Assembly: GCF_030818775.1 (NCBI RefSeq)
Contig: NZ_JAUTAU010000001.1
Location: forward strand, 1,120,001-1,184,000
Direction: 5' to 3'
DNA length: 64,000 nt
From: Bacillus sp. SORGH_AS_0510
Lineage (GTDB): Bacteria > Bacillota > Bacilli > Bacillales > Cytobacillaceae
Shown here: piece by piece, positions 46,619 to 56,458 of the stretch
How the letters are laid out: each line of letters opens with the position of its first letter
How positions within the stretch are numbered: the first letter of the stretch is position 1
Program-made: the position numbers and the translations under genes
Notes under the pieces: generated by a model
Seen by the model: the letters and a program-made list of their open reading frames with translations, nothing else
Told to the model about the DNA's origin: nothing
The model's database searches: none

Positions 46619-47857
46619 TTAATCGTTCTTATTATTGGTTACTCTCCCTATGATTTCGACAACTTCTTTAGAAGCAGTCCCTTGTTCAACAAGTTCAAGG
46701 CTAGAGAGAAACTTTCTAAGCTCAGTTGTATATTTAATTTCATCAAATTGTTCCAAGATACTAAATAATTGTTGGTTATTCTGTGCTAAAGGATAAGGTA
46801 ATGAATGAATATCAAAATAAAAACTTCTGTCTTTAATATAAGTCTCTATATCTGTGGCATATAGAAGAACCGGTTTATTGGTAAATGAAAACTCAAACAT
46901 AGTACTTGAATAATCTGTAATTAATATATCACTTACAGCTAATAATTCATACATATCATTATAATCAGTTGCATTTATTATTGTAGAAGAATACTCAATA
47001 AAGTTTTCTTTATATGCTACATTTGGGTGTAGTCTTACTAAAACAACCCATGATCCGCCAAAATTTCTTTCCAAAACTTTAATTAACCCATCATAATCTA
47101 TATCATAAACATTGGTATTTGAATCTGTCCGGAAAGTGGGTGCATACATTAGGATATGTTTACTACTATTAATACCAAAGTAGCTTCTAACCTTCTCATT
47201 AACATTATCTTTCTTATTCAATAAGATATCACATCTAGGAGATCCGCATTCCAAAATCTCACCGCTATACCAAAAAGCAGAGCGATACATTTTAGTACAA
47301 AATTTACTGTTAGATATAAAAAGATTAGCAATTCTTGAATCATTTTTTGCATTTTCTAAATAACTAATACTGAGATTTGCTTCTGCATCTTTCTCAATCT
47401 GTTTCAATGAAATTCCACCATGCCATGTTTGGATATAAAACTGTCCGTCCCTTTTACGTACATACGAAGACTTTCTGCAATTATCAATCCAGATCTTTGC
47501 AGTCACCATTTCATATATTGCCCGAATGGAACCATATTTTACTGCTCTTATGTTTGGGGGCAAATCACTATTATGTATCAAATCCTTTTTTAACAACCAA
47601 ACCATTTCATAATTAGCTTCTGAATTAATTATTTCCTCTGCTATATACTTAGAATGATCACCATATCCGTTCCCATAATAGCTGGAGAAGACTATTTTGT
47701 TTGAACATATCGGAAATAATTTAAACAGATGAAAAAATAATAAATATTCCACTTTCTCCATAAATTCCTTTATTTTCGTATAGACTTCAAAAACTGATTT
47801 ATATAAATTTTTATTTTTTTTTAGTAGGCTTTTCACCCTATCTAAAATCATGTGCAT
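46619..47857 (-). CDS. CDP-glycerol glycerophosphotransferase (TagB/TagF family)
   Basis: 412 aa. Typical family segments: NKIVFSSYYGNGYGDHSKYI at the start, QTWHGGISLKQIEKDAE, CGSPRCDILL, ILMYAPTFR and the C-terminal DILITDYSSTMFEFSFTNKP, the last two lining the CDP-glycerol site. It is shorter than TagF polymerases and nearer TagB/primase length, so it may add one or few glycerol-phosphate units. It starts an operon with tagD. No signal peptide; peripheral membrane enzyme on the cytoplasmic side. Confidence 0.85.
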   Translation of the reverse strand: MHMILDRVKSLLKKNKNLYKSVFEVYTKIKEFMEKVEYLLFFHLFKLFPICSNKIVFSSYYGNGYGDHSKYIAEEIINSEANYEMVWLLKKDLIHNSDLPPNIRAVKYGSIRAIYEMVTAKIWIDNCRKSSYVRKRDGQFYIQTWHGGISLKQIEKDAEANLSISYLENAKNDSRIANLFISNSKFCTKMYRSAFWYSGEILECGSPRCDILLNKKDNVNEKVRSYFGINSSKHILMYAPTFRTDSNTNVYDIDYDGLIKVLERNFGGSWVVLVRLHPNVAYKENFIEYSSTIINATDYNDMYELLAVSDILITDYSSTMFEFSFTNKPVLLYATDIETYIKDRSFYFDIHSLPYPLAQNNQQLFSILEQFDEIKYTTELRKFLSSLELVEQGTASKEVVEIIGRVTNNKND

Positions 47858-48275
47858 ACCACACTTTCATAACATATTTTCCTTTACAAGTTTGAATACT
47901 TTTAGCTCCCATTCCTATTTAAAATGAGTAGTCGATACTAAGTCAAGAAAATAGACACAACAATGAAAAATTAAGGCTTGTTAACTAGGTATTTCAGATA
48001 ATAAGGTGTAAACAATTTACACCTTAAAACTTAGTGTTTACGGAACTTGTATATTTATTAGAGGTATGAAATAATAGGATGGCTGAAAATATCTTCATTT
48101 TTTTCGACAAAGTTTTTGAAATGACTAATTGAAGTAATTGAATAGGTTTAAGTTAGTGAGGGAAGTGTATTAATAAAAAAATGAATTCTGTGTGTTAAGA
48201 GATTCAGTAGAAATTATTGATTTTATGTGATTGAAATAATGGACTTTGGACTTACACTAAATTACAAAAATGTAG
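47858..48275. promoter_or_regulatory. Divergent intergenic region with an 11-bp inverted repeat
   Basis: No gene in 418 bp between the TagB-like gene (leftward) and the flippase (rightward). TAAGGTGTAAA (48002-48012) and TTTACACCTTA (48016-48026) form a perfect palindrome with a 3-base centre and no T run, so it is more operator-like than terminator-like. The remainder is AT-rich. Confidence 0.5.
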
Positions 48276-49742
48276 ATGGGAATTAAAATGCAAAAATCAA
48301 TTTCATTTAATATCTTTTATAAAATTATTCTTAATACCTTTAATATCATTCTTCCTATCCTTGTCGGGCCCTATGCTTATCGTACACTCCGTGCAGACTC
48401 TATGGGAACGGTTAATTTTGCAGAGACCATTTTTAATTATTTTTTTATCTTCGCACTTTTCGGCGTTTATCAATATGGAATCCGTGAAATAAGCAAAGTC
48501 AAAAATGAACCCAAAAAGGTAAGCCAGTTATTTACAAGCCTTTTTATAATTAATTTTAGTACTAGTTTACTTGCAATGGTTGCTTTTGCATTATTCAGTT
48601 ACTTCCAATATAGTAATGAACTTGTATATCCCGTCTTGTTAATTTTTGGGATTAATTTCATTTCGAATATGTTTTATGTCGAATGGCTAAATGAAGCGCA
48701 TGAAAATTATGACTTTATCGCGATCAAAACCATAATTGTCAGACTCATTTATGTTGCATTATTGTTTACTCTCATACACGGTGTTGACGATTATAAAAAA
48801 TTTGCTGCGCTACTTGCACTATCAACATTTCTAAATAATATTATTAGCTTCTTTTATATTAAAAGAAACGTTAAATTTGATTTTTCAGAACTTACGATTA
48901 TACCACACCTAAAGCCTTTGTTTGTAGTCGTTATTTTTTCAAATGCTAGCATATTGTATACGCAGTTAGATCGATATTTAATTGGTGAATACGTGGGGAA
49001 ATCCTATTTGGCGTATTTTACGATGACTTTCCAAATAATGGTCATTATTAAAACACTATTGGTAAGTGCTATCCAAGCTACCTTGCCCAGACTTGCTTAC
49101 TTATCTGGTATAAACGATGAAGCCGGGTATGAGTCATTACTTAATAAGACATCGAAACTTTATTTTGTGACACTTTTTCCTGCTGCAGTTGGATTATTCC
49201 TTATCTCGGATTTAGTCGTTTTGATTTATGGTGGAAAAGAGTTTGCTCCTGCTGGAAGCACCCTTGCTGTCTTTTCTATCTATATGGTTTCAACCGGGAT
49301 TGAATCGATTTTAACCAATCAAATTATTTATATTAAAAAGAGGGAAAACGTTTTGGTAAAACTCCTTTTCCTGTGTGGGTTTATAAACCTTGCCCTAAAC
49401 CTGTCCCTTTTGTATTTTAAGCTTTTAACACATACAACGGCAATTGCATCAACGGTTGCCGCTAATACCTTGCTAGTCGTGTTTGAATATATATTCATCA
49501 AAAAGAAGCTAAAAGTGAATTATACTCTTTTCGATACCGGGAAATTAAAATATTTTTATTATTCCCTGGTCTTCATTCCAATCACGTTCATTATCCGAGC
49601 GTTCCTTACACAAACTTTGCTTTTAGCGCTGGTAATTATTGGTGTGAATTCGCTTGTGTATTTTTTAATACTTTATTTCACAAAAGACGAAATTCTTTTT
49701 ATTTTGATTGGAAAAATCAAAGCTAAATTTAACATATCATAG
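48276..49742 (+). CDS. Polysaccharide/teichoic acid flippase (Wzx/TacF-like)
   Basis: 488 aa with 12-14 hydrophobic segments and the MATE/Wzx-type N-terminus (NIILPILVGPYAYRTLRADS). FAETIFNYFFIFALFGVYQY and DRYLIGEYVGKSYLAYFTMT fit lipid-linked oligosaccharide flippases. In pneumococcus the equivalent gene TacF exports choline-bearing teichoic acid precursors. The lic genes in this window make a TacF-like role plausible but not proven. A second ATG at 48288 is an alternative start. Followed by a GT2 gene 27 bp away. Confidence 0.82.
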   Translation: MGIKMQKSISFNIFYKIILNTFNIILPILVGPYAYRTLRADSMGTVNFAETIFNYFFIFALFGVYQYGIREISKVKNEPKKVSQLFTSLFIINFSTSLLAMVAFALFSYFQYSNELVYPVLLIFGINFISNMFYVEWLNEAHENYDFIAIKTIIVRLIYVALLFTLIHGVDDYKKFAALLALSTFLNNIISFFYIKRNVKFDFSELTIIPHLKPLFVVVIFSNASILYTQLDRYLIGEYVGKSYLAYFTMTFQIMVIIKTLLVSAIQATLPRLAYLSGINDEAGYESLLNKTSKLYFVTLFPAAVGLFLISDLVVLIYGGKEFAPAGSTLAVFSIYMVSTGIESILTNQIIYIKKRENVLVKLLFLCGFINLALNLSLLYFKLLTHTTAIASTVAANTLLVVFEYIFIKKKLKVNYTLFDTGKLKYFYYSLVFIPITFIIRAFLTQTLLLALVIIGVNSLVYFLILYFTKDEILFILIGKIKAKFNIS

Positions 49743-49769
49743 ACTCTTAATTTAAAGGAGCTGTACAGA

Positions 49770-50591
49770 TTGAGATTTTCTTTAATAATGGCCACGTTAG
49801 GAAGACGTGATGAGATTATAGAGTTATTGCAATCGTTGGAAAAGCAGACATATAAAAACTTTGAATTAATCGTTGTTGATCAAAATAACGATCCTATTGC
49901 TGACTTATTCCAAGATTTTAAGGATAAATATCCTATTAACTATATTTCGACACCTATCAAAGGATTATCTAGGGCAAGAAATAGAGGTTTGGAAGTAGCT
50001 GATGGTGATATTATTGCCTTTCCGGATGATGACTGTGTATACGAATCAAACGTGCTTGAACAAATAAAAGAAACCCTTGAAACAAAAGAGGAAATCGACT
50101 TCATTTCAACTAACACTTCCAACATTGAAGGTACTGGATCACTGGTTATTGCGCCACAGTCAGATATAGTCCTGGATAATAAATACGGATTTTTTGGTCC
50201 ATCCTTCACTCTTTTTTTTAAAAAGCAATTGGTCAAAGAGATCGGTTTATTTAATGAAGATTTGGGTGTAGGATCTGGAACGATTTATGGTGCCGGAGAA
50301 GAAACTGACTTTGTTCTTCGTGGCTTGAAAAAGGGATATAAAGGATTGTTCAGAAAAGATTTATTTGTTTATCACCCGCTAAAGGAAGAAACCATCGATG
50401 AGCAATCACTTATAAGGGCTTTATCCTATGCAGGAGGCTTTGGTAAGATCATTCGCCTACATTATGGTTTTCCTTATCTTCTCCGGGCCGTAGCAGCCGC
50501 GTCTTTTCGTTCTATCCAAAATATATCTAATGATAAAAGAAAGTTTCACCTTAACAGGCTCAAGGGGATTATCAGGGGATATTTTCGGTAA
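49770..50591 (+). CDS. Family 2 glycosyltransferase
   Basis: 273 aa; TTG at 49770 behind AAAGGAG. GT-A fold features: FSLIMATLGRRDEIIELLQS, VVDQNNDP, ARNRGLEVADGDIIAFPDDD (DxD-type) and a C-terminal GAGEETDFVLRGLKKGYKGL. No transmembrane segments. Transfers one sugar to a lipid-linked repeat unit; substrate not predictable. Forms a pair with the upstream flippase and ends at a bidirectional terminator. Confidence 0.82.
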   Translation: MRFSLIMATLGRRDEIIELLQSLEKQTYKNFELIVVDQNNDPIADLFQDFKDKYPINYISTPIKGLSRARNRGLEVADGDIIAFPDDDCVYESNVLEQIKETLETKEEIDFISTNTSNIEGTGSLVIAPQSDIVLDNKYGFFGPSFTLFFKKQLVKEIGLFNEDLGVGSGTIYGAGEETDFVLRGLKKGYKGLFRKDLFVYHPLKEETIDEQSLIRALSYAGGFGKIIRLHYGFPYLLRAVAAASFRSIQNISNDKRKFHLNRLKGIIRGYFR

Positions 50592-50622
50592 TTTACTATT
50601 CTATTAATTCGTAATATGGACA

Positions 50623-50665
50623 ACACAGAAACCCCGGGAGAATTTTCACCCCGGGGTTTCTGTGT
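50623..50665. terminator. Bidirectional terminator
   Basis: ACACAGAAACCCCGGG (50623-50638) pairs with CCCCGGGGTTTCTGTGT (50649-50665), between the GT2 gene and convergent licD. Confidence 0.92.
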
Positions 50666-50684
50666 TATTTCCTATGTGTACTTA

Positions 50685-51464
50685 TTACTGTTGCTTTTCT
50701 TTATCAATTACTTTTAAATTCCTCATATGAATTTGTCTGTCTGCTTCCTCAGGAATTTTCATATAATCCCCATACACTGTTGTTAAAAAATGATCAGGGT
50801 TTCCAGGGATATTAAACTGGTGATTTTCGAATGTTCCAGTTTTTAATGGGAAGATTTCGTCCTTCTTAAAAAAGGCATATCCATAAAAAGGAGTTTCAAT
50901 TCCATAAGTGATCGTGTCTGTTTCTTTATTAAATGGACAGTAAAAGTTATAAAGTTTAGCCCGATTCACCATTGAAACAATAAAGTCTTTAGGATTTTTT
51001 ATTTTTTTTGGATACATTAATCTGGAAAGCCGATTGAAAATTTTACCTGCAGAGCTGATGTTATCAATTCCTTGCACATAGTCATACGGGAAAATATCAA
51101 TAGACGTGCCTTTGCGAATATCTCCATCCTTGCCAACCCATTCAAAGTCCTCTAAATACATAATTTTTAACCAATTATGCTTTCTATGGATGTGAAGATT
51201 ATAGGATTCAACTTTATAAATGCTAGGAAGACTAGTTTCAATTACCTTCATGAATCTGTTGTAATCTTTCCTAAGCATACCAATATCAATATCATCATCC
51301 CAAGGGATAAAGCCTCCGTGTCTTATACATCCAAGAAGACTCCCATCAGATAAAAAATATGGGATATCATTTTCTTTACAGATGGCATCGATTGTTACCA
51401 TCATGGATGTTAAAACCTTTTGCACTTCTCTCAATGGATTTTCATTACTCTTTATTTCTGTCAT
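50685..51464 (-). CDS. licD: LicD-family phosphocholine transferase
   Basis: 259 aa from ATG at 51464 (GGGGGAG upstream; a further ATG at 51485 is less well placed). Signature residues: FLSDGSLLGCIRHGGFIPWD and the metal-binding DDDIDIGM, then KRD-type helices. LicD enzymes transfer phosphocholine from CDP-choline to sugars of teichoic acids or capsular repeats. It is the expected final step for the licA-licB-licC operon 12 kb away. Upstream (right) is an O-antigen-ligase-like gene in the same direction. Some LicD relatives transfer other phospho-substituents, so donor specificity is inferred from the lic operon. Confidence 0.87.
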   Translation of the reverse strand: MTEIKSNENPLREVQKVLTSMMVTIDAICKENDIPYFLSDGSLLGCIRHGGFIPWDDDIDIGMLRKDYNRFMKVIETSLPSIYKVESYNLHIHRKHNWLKIMYLEDFEWVGKDGDIRKGTSIDIFPYDYVQGIDNISSAGKIFNRLSRLMYPKKIKNPKDFIVSMVNRAKLYNFYCPFNKETDTITYGIETPFYGYAFFKKDEIFPLKTGTFENHQFNIPGNPDHFLTTVYGDYMKIPEEADRQIHMRNLKVIDKEKQQ

Positions 51465-51553
51465 TTTGCCTGATAACTCCCCCATTTATCTCTATTCCAT
51501 ACTATTATTTCACAAATAAAATGCTTATACAAGAAAAGCCCAATGAAGGGCAT

Positions 51554-52894
51554 TTATGCGACTCTTACATATAAATACGCGACTAAAATTGCTAAATATA
51601 TACTAACTGCAGGTGCTGTAAATACATGACCGGCCGAAAAAGCGATACCCAAACCTAATACTATACCACTTGCCACTAAAACATTTTCAATTGTGAAATG
51701 GCTTTTTAGATTTCGAAGAACTTTGATTGCTATTTCAATTGCGAGCCGGATAAAGGGAATGAAATAGAGTAAGAAGCCCAATATTCCAAATGAGAAGAAT
51801 AAGTCATAAAAATCCATTTCAACCATTTTTGGAGTTTCCTTATAGTTTCCAGCGTAGCCCATTCCGAGAACTTTTTGGGATACCGGGGCATCTTTAAAAT
51901 ATTCCTTCTGCTGTTCTAAGAAAGCGCCCCTGCTACTCAAGACAAGATCTTCAATCTGTTGGTTACTTAACTCTTGTTCTTTTTCCGGAGCTGGAGTCTC
52001 CTCTTGACTCGTCGGTGGTTCTTTATTTTCCAGCAACGTTAAATGGATGGCTGTATTTTTAGCAATTGGTGAAAAAGGGATATATAGGGCAAAGACTGCA
52101 AAAATGATCAAATTAATGAAGAGATTAATCTTTAAATGCTGTCTTGTGTTCCCTTTTCTGAAAAATTCAACAATCAACATAGCTAAACTAATGACCAATG
52201 TAATAAGGACAGATCCAAAGCCTACTTTTGTTCCTATGGCCATTAAGGAGTAAATCAATAAAACAGCAGGTATCCAATAATAGGATTTTTTGATGGTGGC
52301 TGTGTTTTTAATTGCGAATAGAACAACAATTGGGAAACAAATAGACATAATAGCACCAAGTTCATTCCCTGCATAAAACCATCCGACATGCCCGACTTTA
52401 TCGTATTTATAACTATTGAATGCAGTGTGGGTCAGGTCGGCGACAAGCATTGACAGCCCTACCAATGTCATGGCATAGACGACATATTTTTGGACAGTAT
52501 TTTGCCACCACGGCTTTGACTTCAATTGTTTAAAGACAATCATATAGCTGTAAAAAAGAATAACAAAGTATACCGTTTTAAGGATAAATTTGATTTCCTC
52601 AGCAGGGCTGACAGGGGATTTCACCATTAAATTATTGATGAATCCTAATATTAAAAATAAGCCTAGCACTAGGATATAAATGATGCTTTTCCGTTTATTC
52701 TTGGAATCAGCGATAAAGAAAATATAGAAGGCCCCTAGGAGCATCATCGCAAACCGGATGAAAATCCCTGCGGTGAATTCTGTTTTTAAATAAGTAATCG
52801 CCAATGAAGTAATTAAATCTAAAACGGGCTGCGCTAATATAAACAGCAGCAATAAATTTTCAATGGCATGGTTATTCTTTATTTTTTCTAGCAT
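51554..52894 (-). CDS. O-antigen ligase/polymerase-like membrane protein
   Basis: 446 aa with about ten to twelve transmembrane helices and a large extracytoplasmic loop (about 290-345, Pro/Glu-rich NKEPPTSQEETPAPEKEQ) before the last helices, typical of Wzy/WaaL-type proteins. No soluble domain. Probably polymerises or ligates lipid-linked repeat units outside the membrane. Lies between licD (90-bp gap) and tagA. Assignment to polymerase versus ligase cannot be made from sequence. Confidence 0.75.
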   Translation of the reverse strand: MLEKIKNNHAIENLLLLFILAQPVLDLITSLAITYLKTEFTAGIFIRFAMMLLGAFYIFFIADSKNKRKSIIYILVLGLFLILGFINNLMVKSPVSPAEEIKFILKTVYFVILFYSYMIVFKQLKSKPWWQNTVQKYVVYAMTLVGLSMLVADLTHTAFNSYKYDKVGHVGWFYAGNELGAIMSICFPIVVLFAIKNTATIKKSYYWIPAVLLIYSLMAIGTKVGFGSVLITLVISLAMLIVEFFRKGNTRQHLKINLFINLIIFAVFALYIPFSPIAKNTAIHLTLLENKEPPTSQEETPAPEKEQELSNQQIEDLVLSSRGAFLEQQKEYFKDAPVSQKVLGMGYAGNYKETPKMVEMDFYDLFFSFGILGFLLYFIPFIRLAIEIAIKVLRNLKSHFTIENVLVASGIVLGLGIAFSAGHVFTAPAVSIYLAILVAYLYVRVA

Positions 52895-53259
52895 TTTTGT
52901 TCATTTCCCCTTTTTGTGCAAAAGTCTTCAAATGATGCAGATTATTCATGAAAGCAATAATTCCGATCCTTCCTCAACTTTATACATTTTAATATAGATT
53001 ATCCAGAAGTTCTATAGTAAATTCTACTGGGCCCTATTTTCTCAGGTTGTTATTCTGTCTGAGAATAAGCATTTGATTTTTTAATGTTCTTTTATTTTCT
53101 TAATCTATTAATCTATAGGACAGGGCAGGGTAGTAGAAAATCCCGATGAATCCATACATAAAAACGAGGGAAATGCTTAGTGATAGGCCGCATCGGCTTC
53201 AAGAAGGCTTTTCTTTTACGGTAAAAAATGCCGTTAAGCAATTGTGCAGTTTTCAGTGT

Positions 53260-53288
53260 TTGTCAAAGGAAGCTAAATCACCTATAAT
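53260..53288 (+). promoter_or_regulatory. Promoter of the tagA operon
   Basis: TTGTCA (53260-53265), 17-bp spacer, TATAAT (53283-53288). The preceding stretch 52895-53259 has no gene; a short inverted pair TTCTCAG/CTGAGAA flanks 53039-53065. Confidence 0.75.
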
Positions 53289-53386
53289 TGTTTGTTAGAT
53301 TGACCTACAAAAAGACATAATATAACTTAATTCGAGTTTTTTCGTACACAACTGATTGAAGGCAAATTTCTATGAGGATGAAACTT

Positions 53387-54127
53387 ATGACTGCTGAAAA
53401 TAAAGTAAAGATATTGAATGTAGATTTTGATTTTACCACTAAGGAAAGCCTGTTGGTGGAACTGGATACCCGCATCAGGCAAGACAAGAAAACATTTGTT
53501 GTGACAGCCAATCCGGAAATCGTCATGGAGGCCAAGAAAGATGAAAGCTATTTAGCGATTGTCAATAAAGCTGATTATGTCATCGCCGATGGAATCGGTG
53601 TTGTCATTGCTTCAAAGATGCTTGGCACTCCATTGCCGGAGAGAATTGCCGGCTATGATCTATTAATGGAATTATTAAGAATGGGTAATGAAAAGAAATG
53701 GTCTGCCTATTTTTTGGGCGCTAAAAAGGATGTAATCGAAAAAGCCATCAACACAATCCAAAAAAATTATCCCTCTTTACATATCGCTGGCTGGCATGAT
53801 GGCTATTTTGATTGGGATTCTTCGGAAATTGCCGATGAAATTGCTGTCAAACAACCTGACCTTATTTTTGCAGCACTTGGATTTCCGCGGCAGGAGCAAT
53901 GGATTTCGCAAAACATCGATACTTTTCAAAAGGGGCTTTTCATGGGTGTAGGCGGTAGTTTTGATGTAATTGCCGGCGAAGTAAAAAGAGCTCCAGTTGC
54001 CTGGCAGAAATTGAATGCAGAATGGCTCTACCGTTTGTTAAAGCAGCCAAGCCGATGGCGTCGTATGATGGCCTTGCCGGATTTCCTGCTAAAGATTACG
54101 AAGGTAAAATTTACTTCCAGAAGATAA
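53387..54127 (+). CDS. tagA: N-acetylmannosaminyltransferase (TagA/WecG, GT26)
   Basis: ATG at 53387 has GAGGATG at ideal spacing; the upstream ATG at 53372 is in the leader. 246 aa. Family motifs: VTANPEIVMEA, ADGIGVVIASKMLG, FLGAKKDVIEKAI, ALGFPRQEQWI and GVGGSFDVIAGEVKRAP. It adds ManNAc to undecaprenyl-PP-GlcNAc, forming the linkage disaccharide of wall teichoic acid. First gene of a rightward unit with a GT4 and a TagO homologue. Confidence 0.9.
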   Translation: MTAENKVKILNVDFDFTTKESLLVELDTRIRQDKKTFVVTANPEIVMEAKKDESYLAIVNKADYVIADGIGVVIASKMLGTPLPERIAGYDLLMELLRMGNEKKWSAYFLGAKKDVIEKAINTIQKNYPSLHIAGWHDGYFDWDSSEIADEIAVKQPDLIFAALGFPRQEQWISQNIDTFQKGLFMGVGGSFDVIAGEVKRAPVAWQKLNAEWLYRLLKQPSRWRRMMALPDFLLKITKVKFTSRR

Positions 54128-54139
54128 GGAGCAAACAGG

Positions 54140-55246
54140 ATGAAAATTCTGCATCTAAACGCCGGAAATGAAACGGGAGGCGGGATGGTCCATATTCTTT
54201 CTCTTTTAAAGGAATTAAAGAAGGAAGACGACCAATTTATTCTCGGCCTGTTTGAGAAGGGCTTGTTCTATGAAAAGGCGGTGTCTGCCGGAATTCAGAC
54301 GGTTTCCTTTGAACAAAGCTCAAGATATGATTTCGGGATTCTTTCCAAACTGATTAAATTCATTAAAGCTGAAAATATTGCGATTATCCATACTCATGGG
54401 GCGAGAGCTAACTTTTACGGGTATCTGCTTCGGAGGATGACGAATGTGACTTGGTTTACAACTGTCCACAGCGATCCCAGAAATGATTTCTTGGGCCGAG
54501 GGGCAGTTGGCCGTTTTTTTACCAGGCTTCATCTTTTTGTCTTGAAGAAGCCGGATCATTTTTTTGCCATTTCCTCACGATTTAAAGACATGCTGGTTGA
54601 ATTTGGGGTAGATATAAGTAAAATTACTACGATTTATAATGGAATAGACTTTGCAGAAGAAAAAACAACTCTTTCGCAGGAAGAATTGAAACTTTCTCAA
54701 ACGGATTTCGTCATAATAATGGTAGCCAGATTTGACCCGGTTAAACGTCATGACCTTGCAATCGAAGCATTTGGAAAATTTGCTAAAAATCATCCGGATG
54801 CTAAACTGCTGTTTGTTGGAGATGGTACCACTAGAAGTGAAATGGAACGATTAGTTGGGCAAAAAGGGCTTGTCAGCCAAGTTCGTTTTCTTGGGTATCG
54901 TGAGGACATCAGCGCTTTGTTTACACTGGCGGATGTTACCCTTTTAACTTCGAAAACAGAAAGTTTCCCCCTTGTTTTACTTGAATCAGCAAGGGAAAAA
55001 ACACCTGTGATTACAACGGATGTGGGTGGGGTTCGTGACATGATTCCGGATTCATCCTATGGGTTTGTGCTTGAAAATTCCGATGTGAACACAATTATTG
55101 GTGCATTGGAAAAAATGTATGACCTGAAAAAGCACGATAGACTCACCGAAGTGGGTGAACGATTTTACGAATTTACCTCCAATCATTTCTCCATCCAAAA
55201 GTTTGCTGAGAGCATATATAAGTCGTATAAATTGTCGAAAAGGTGA
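54140..55246 (+). CDS. Family 4 glycosyltransferase
   Basis: 368 aa; ATG behind AAGGAGC. GT-B features: N-terminal ETGGGMVHILSLLKELKK, mid IIHTHGARANFYGYLL, and C-terminal ITTIYNGID and LLTSKTESFPLVLLESA (the EX7E-like nucleotide-sugar site). Soluble and cytoplasmic. 12 bp after tagA, so co-transcribed. Adds a sugar in the wall-polymer pathway; donor unknown. Confidence 0.85.
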   Translation: MKILHLNAGNETGGGMVHILSLLKELKKEDDQFILGLFEKGLFYEKAVSAGIQTVSFEQSSRYDFGILSKLIKFIKAENIAIIHTHGARANFYGYLLRRMTNVTWFTTVHSDPRNDFLGRGAVGRFFTRLHLFVLKKPDHFFAISSRFKDMLVEFGVDISKITTIYNGIDFAEEKTTLSQEELKLSQTDFVIIMVARFDPVKRHDLAIEAFGKFAKNHPDAKLLFVGDGTTRSEMERLVGQKGLVSQVRFLGYREDISALFTLADVTLLTSKTESFPLVLLESAREKTPVITTDVGGVRDMIPDSSYGFVLENSDVNTIIGALEKMYDLKKHDRLTEVGERFYEFTSNHFSIQKFAESIYKSYKLSKR

Positions 55247-55351
55247 AAAATATTCTTTTGAAATAGAACTGAGCTAAATCCCAGAGGATATGTTCTTTGC
55301 TACCTTTCTATTTCTTAAAATAAATCTATGGAGAAAACACGGAGGCACTGT

Positions 55352-56416
55352 ATGTTATATCTAGCTTTAATTACTTGTTTCTTCGCGGCAATATTCCTTA
55401 CACCTCTTGTAAAAAAACTTGCATTTAAGATCGGTGCAACTGATAAACCAAATAATAGAAAAGTACATCAGAAAATTATGCCGAGGTTGGGCGGCTTAGC
55501 GATATTTATTAGTTTTATTATTGGAATCTTGATTCTTAGTCCAGAGTCAATATACCATTGGCCAATTATCCTTGGAAGCATAGTCATCATTTCTACCGGG
55601 ATGGTAGATGATATAAAGGAGATTTCACCCAAGGTTAAACTGCTGGGCCAAATTGCTGCTGCTTCCATTGTGGTGATTTTCGGAAATATAAGTGTGGAAT
55701 ATATTAATCTTCCATTTGGCGGACAAATTAATTTTGGTATTCTTAGCATTCCTATCACGATTATATGGATTATAGGAATCACAAATGCTATCAATCTTAT
55801 AGATGGTCTGGATGGCCTGGCAGCTGGAGTGTCGACGATTGCGCTGCTTACGATAGCTGGAATGGCACTGGTAATGGGAAATATGTATGTAATGGTAACG
55901 GCGCTTATTCTTGCAGCATCAACAGGCGGTTTTCTTGTTTATAATTTCCATCCTGCGAAGATATTTATGGGTGATACTGGTTCCCTTTTCCTTGGATATA
56001 TGATTTCTGTTTTATCCTTGCTCGGTTTCAAAAATGTTGCCTTTATATCTATAATAATTCCGGTCATTATTTTAGGAGTGCCAATTTCTGATACACTTTT
56101 TGCTATTATTCGAAGGTTAATTAATAAACAACCGCTTTCTGCTCCAGATAAATCGCATTTACATCATTGCTTAATGAAAGCAGGTTTTTCGCACAAGCAA
56201 ACAGTATTATTGATTTATGCCATGTCTACTATTTTTGGATTGGCTGCGTTCATGTTTTCACAAGCAACCGTTTGGGGTTCAATGACCATTCTAGTAGTAT
56301 TGTTAATCACAATTGAAATTATAGTCGAAAAGATTGGTTTGGTTCGCGAGGATTACAAACCACTCCTTAATTTTATGAAGGTCATTAAACCTATTAATGC
56401 AAAAGACAAATTTTAA
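55352..56416 (+). CDS. tagO: Undecaprenyl-phosphate GlcNAc-1-phosphate transferase (TagO/WecA), copy 1
   Basis: ATG at 55352 follows ACGGAGG; the earlier ATG at 55328 lies upstream of that site. 354 aa with about ten transmembrane segments. Active-site loops: HQKIMPRLGG, DDIKEISPKVKLLGQ, NAINLIDGLDGLAAG, FMGDTGSLFLGY and the SHLHHCLMKAG loop. It transfers GlcNAc-1-P to undecaprenyl phosphate, the first step of teichoic acid and related polymers. A close paralogue of the same length lies at 62391-63455. Confidence 0.9.
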   Translation: MLYLALITCFFAAIFLTPLVKKLAFKIGATDKPNNRKVHQKIMPRLGGLAIFISFIIGILILSPESIYHWPIILGSIVIISTGMVDDIKEISPKVKLLGQIAAASIVVIFGNISVEYINLPFGGQINFGILSIPITIIWIIGITNAINLIDGLDGLAAGVSTIALLTIAGMALVMGNMYVMVTALILAASTGGFLVYNFHPAKIFMGDTGSLFLGYMISVLSLLGFKNVAFISIIIPVIILGVPISDTLFAIIRRLINKQPLSAPDKSHLHHCLMKAGFSHKQTVLLIYAMSTIFGLAAFMFSQATVWGSMTILVVLLITIEIIVEKIGLVREDYKPLLNFMKVIKPINAKDKF

Positions 56417-56426
56417 TATACTCATA

Positions 56427-56456
56427 GAAAGCTTGATTTCAGGCTTTCTTTTTTTA
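56427..56456 (+). terminator. Terminator of the tagA-GT4-tagO unit
   Basis: GAAAGCTTGA (56427-56436) pairs with TCAGGCTTTC (56439-56448) with a wobble, followed by a T run. Confidence 0.8.
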
Positions 56457-56458
56457 TA

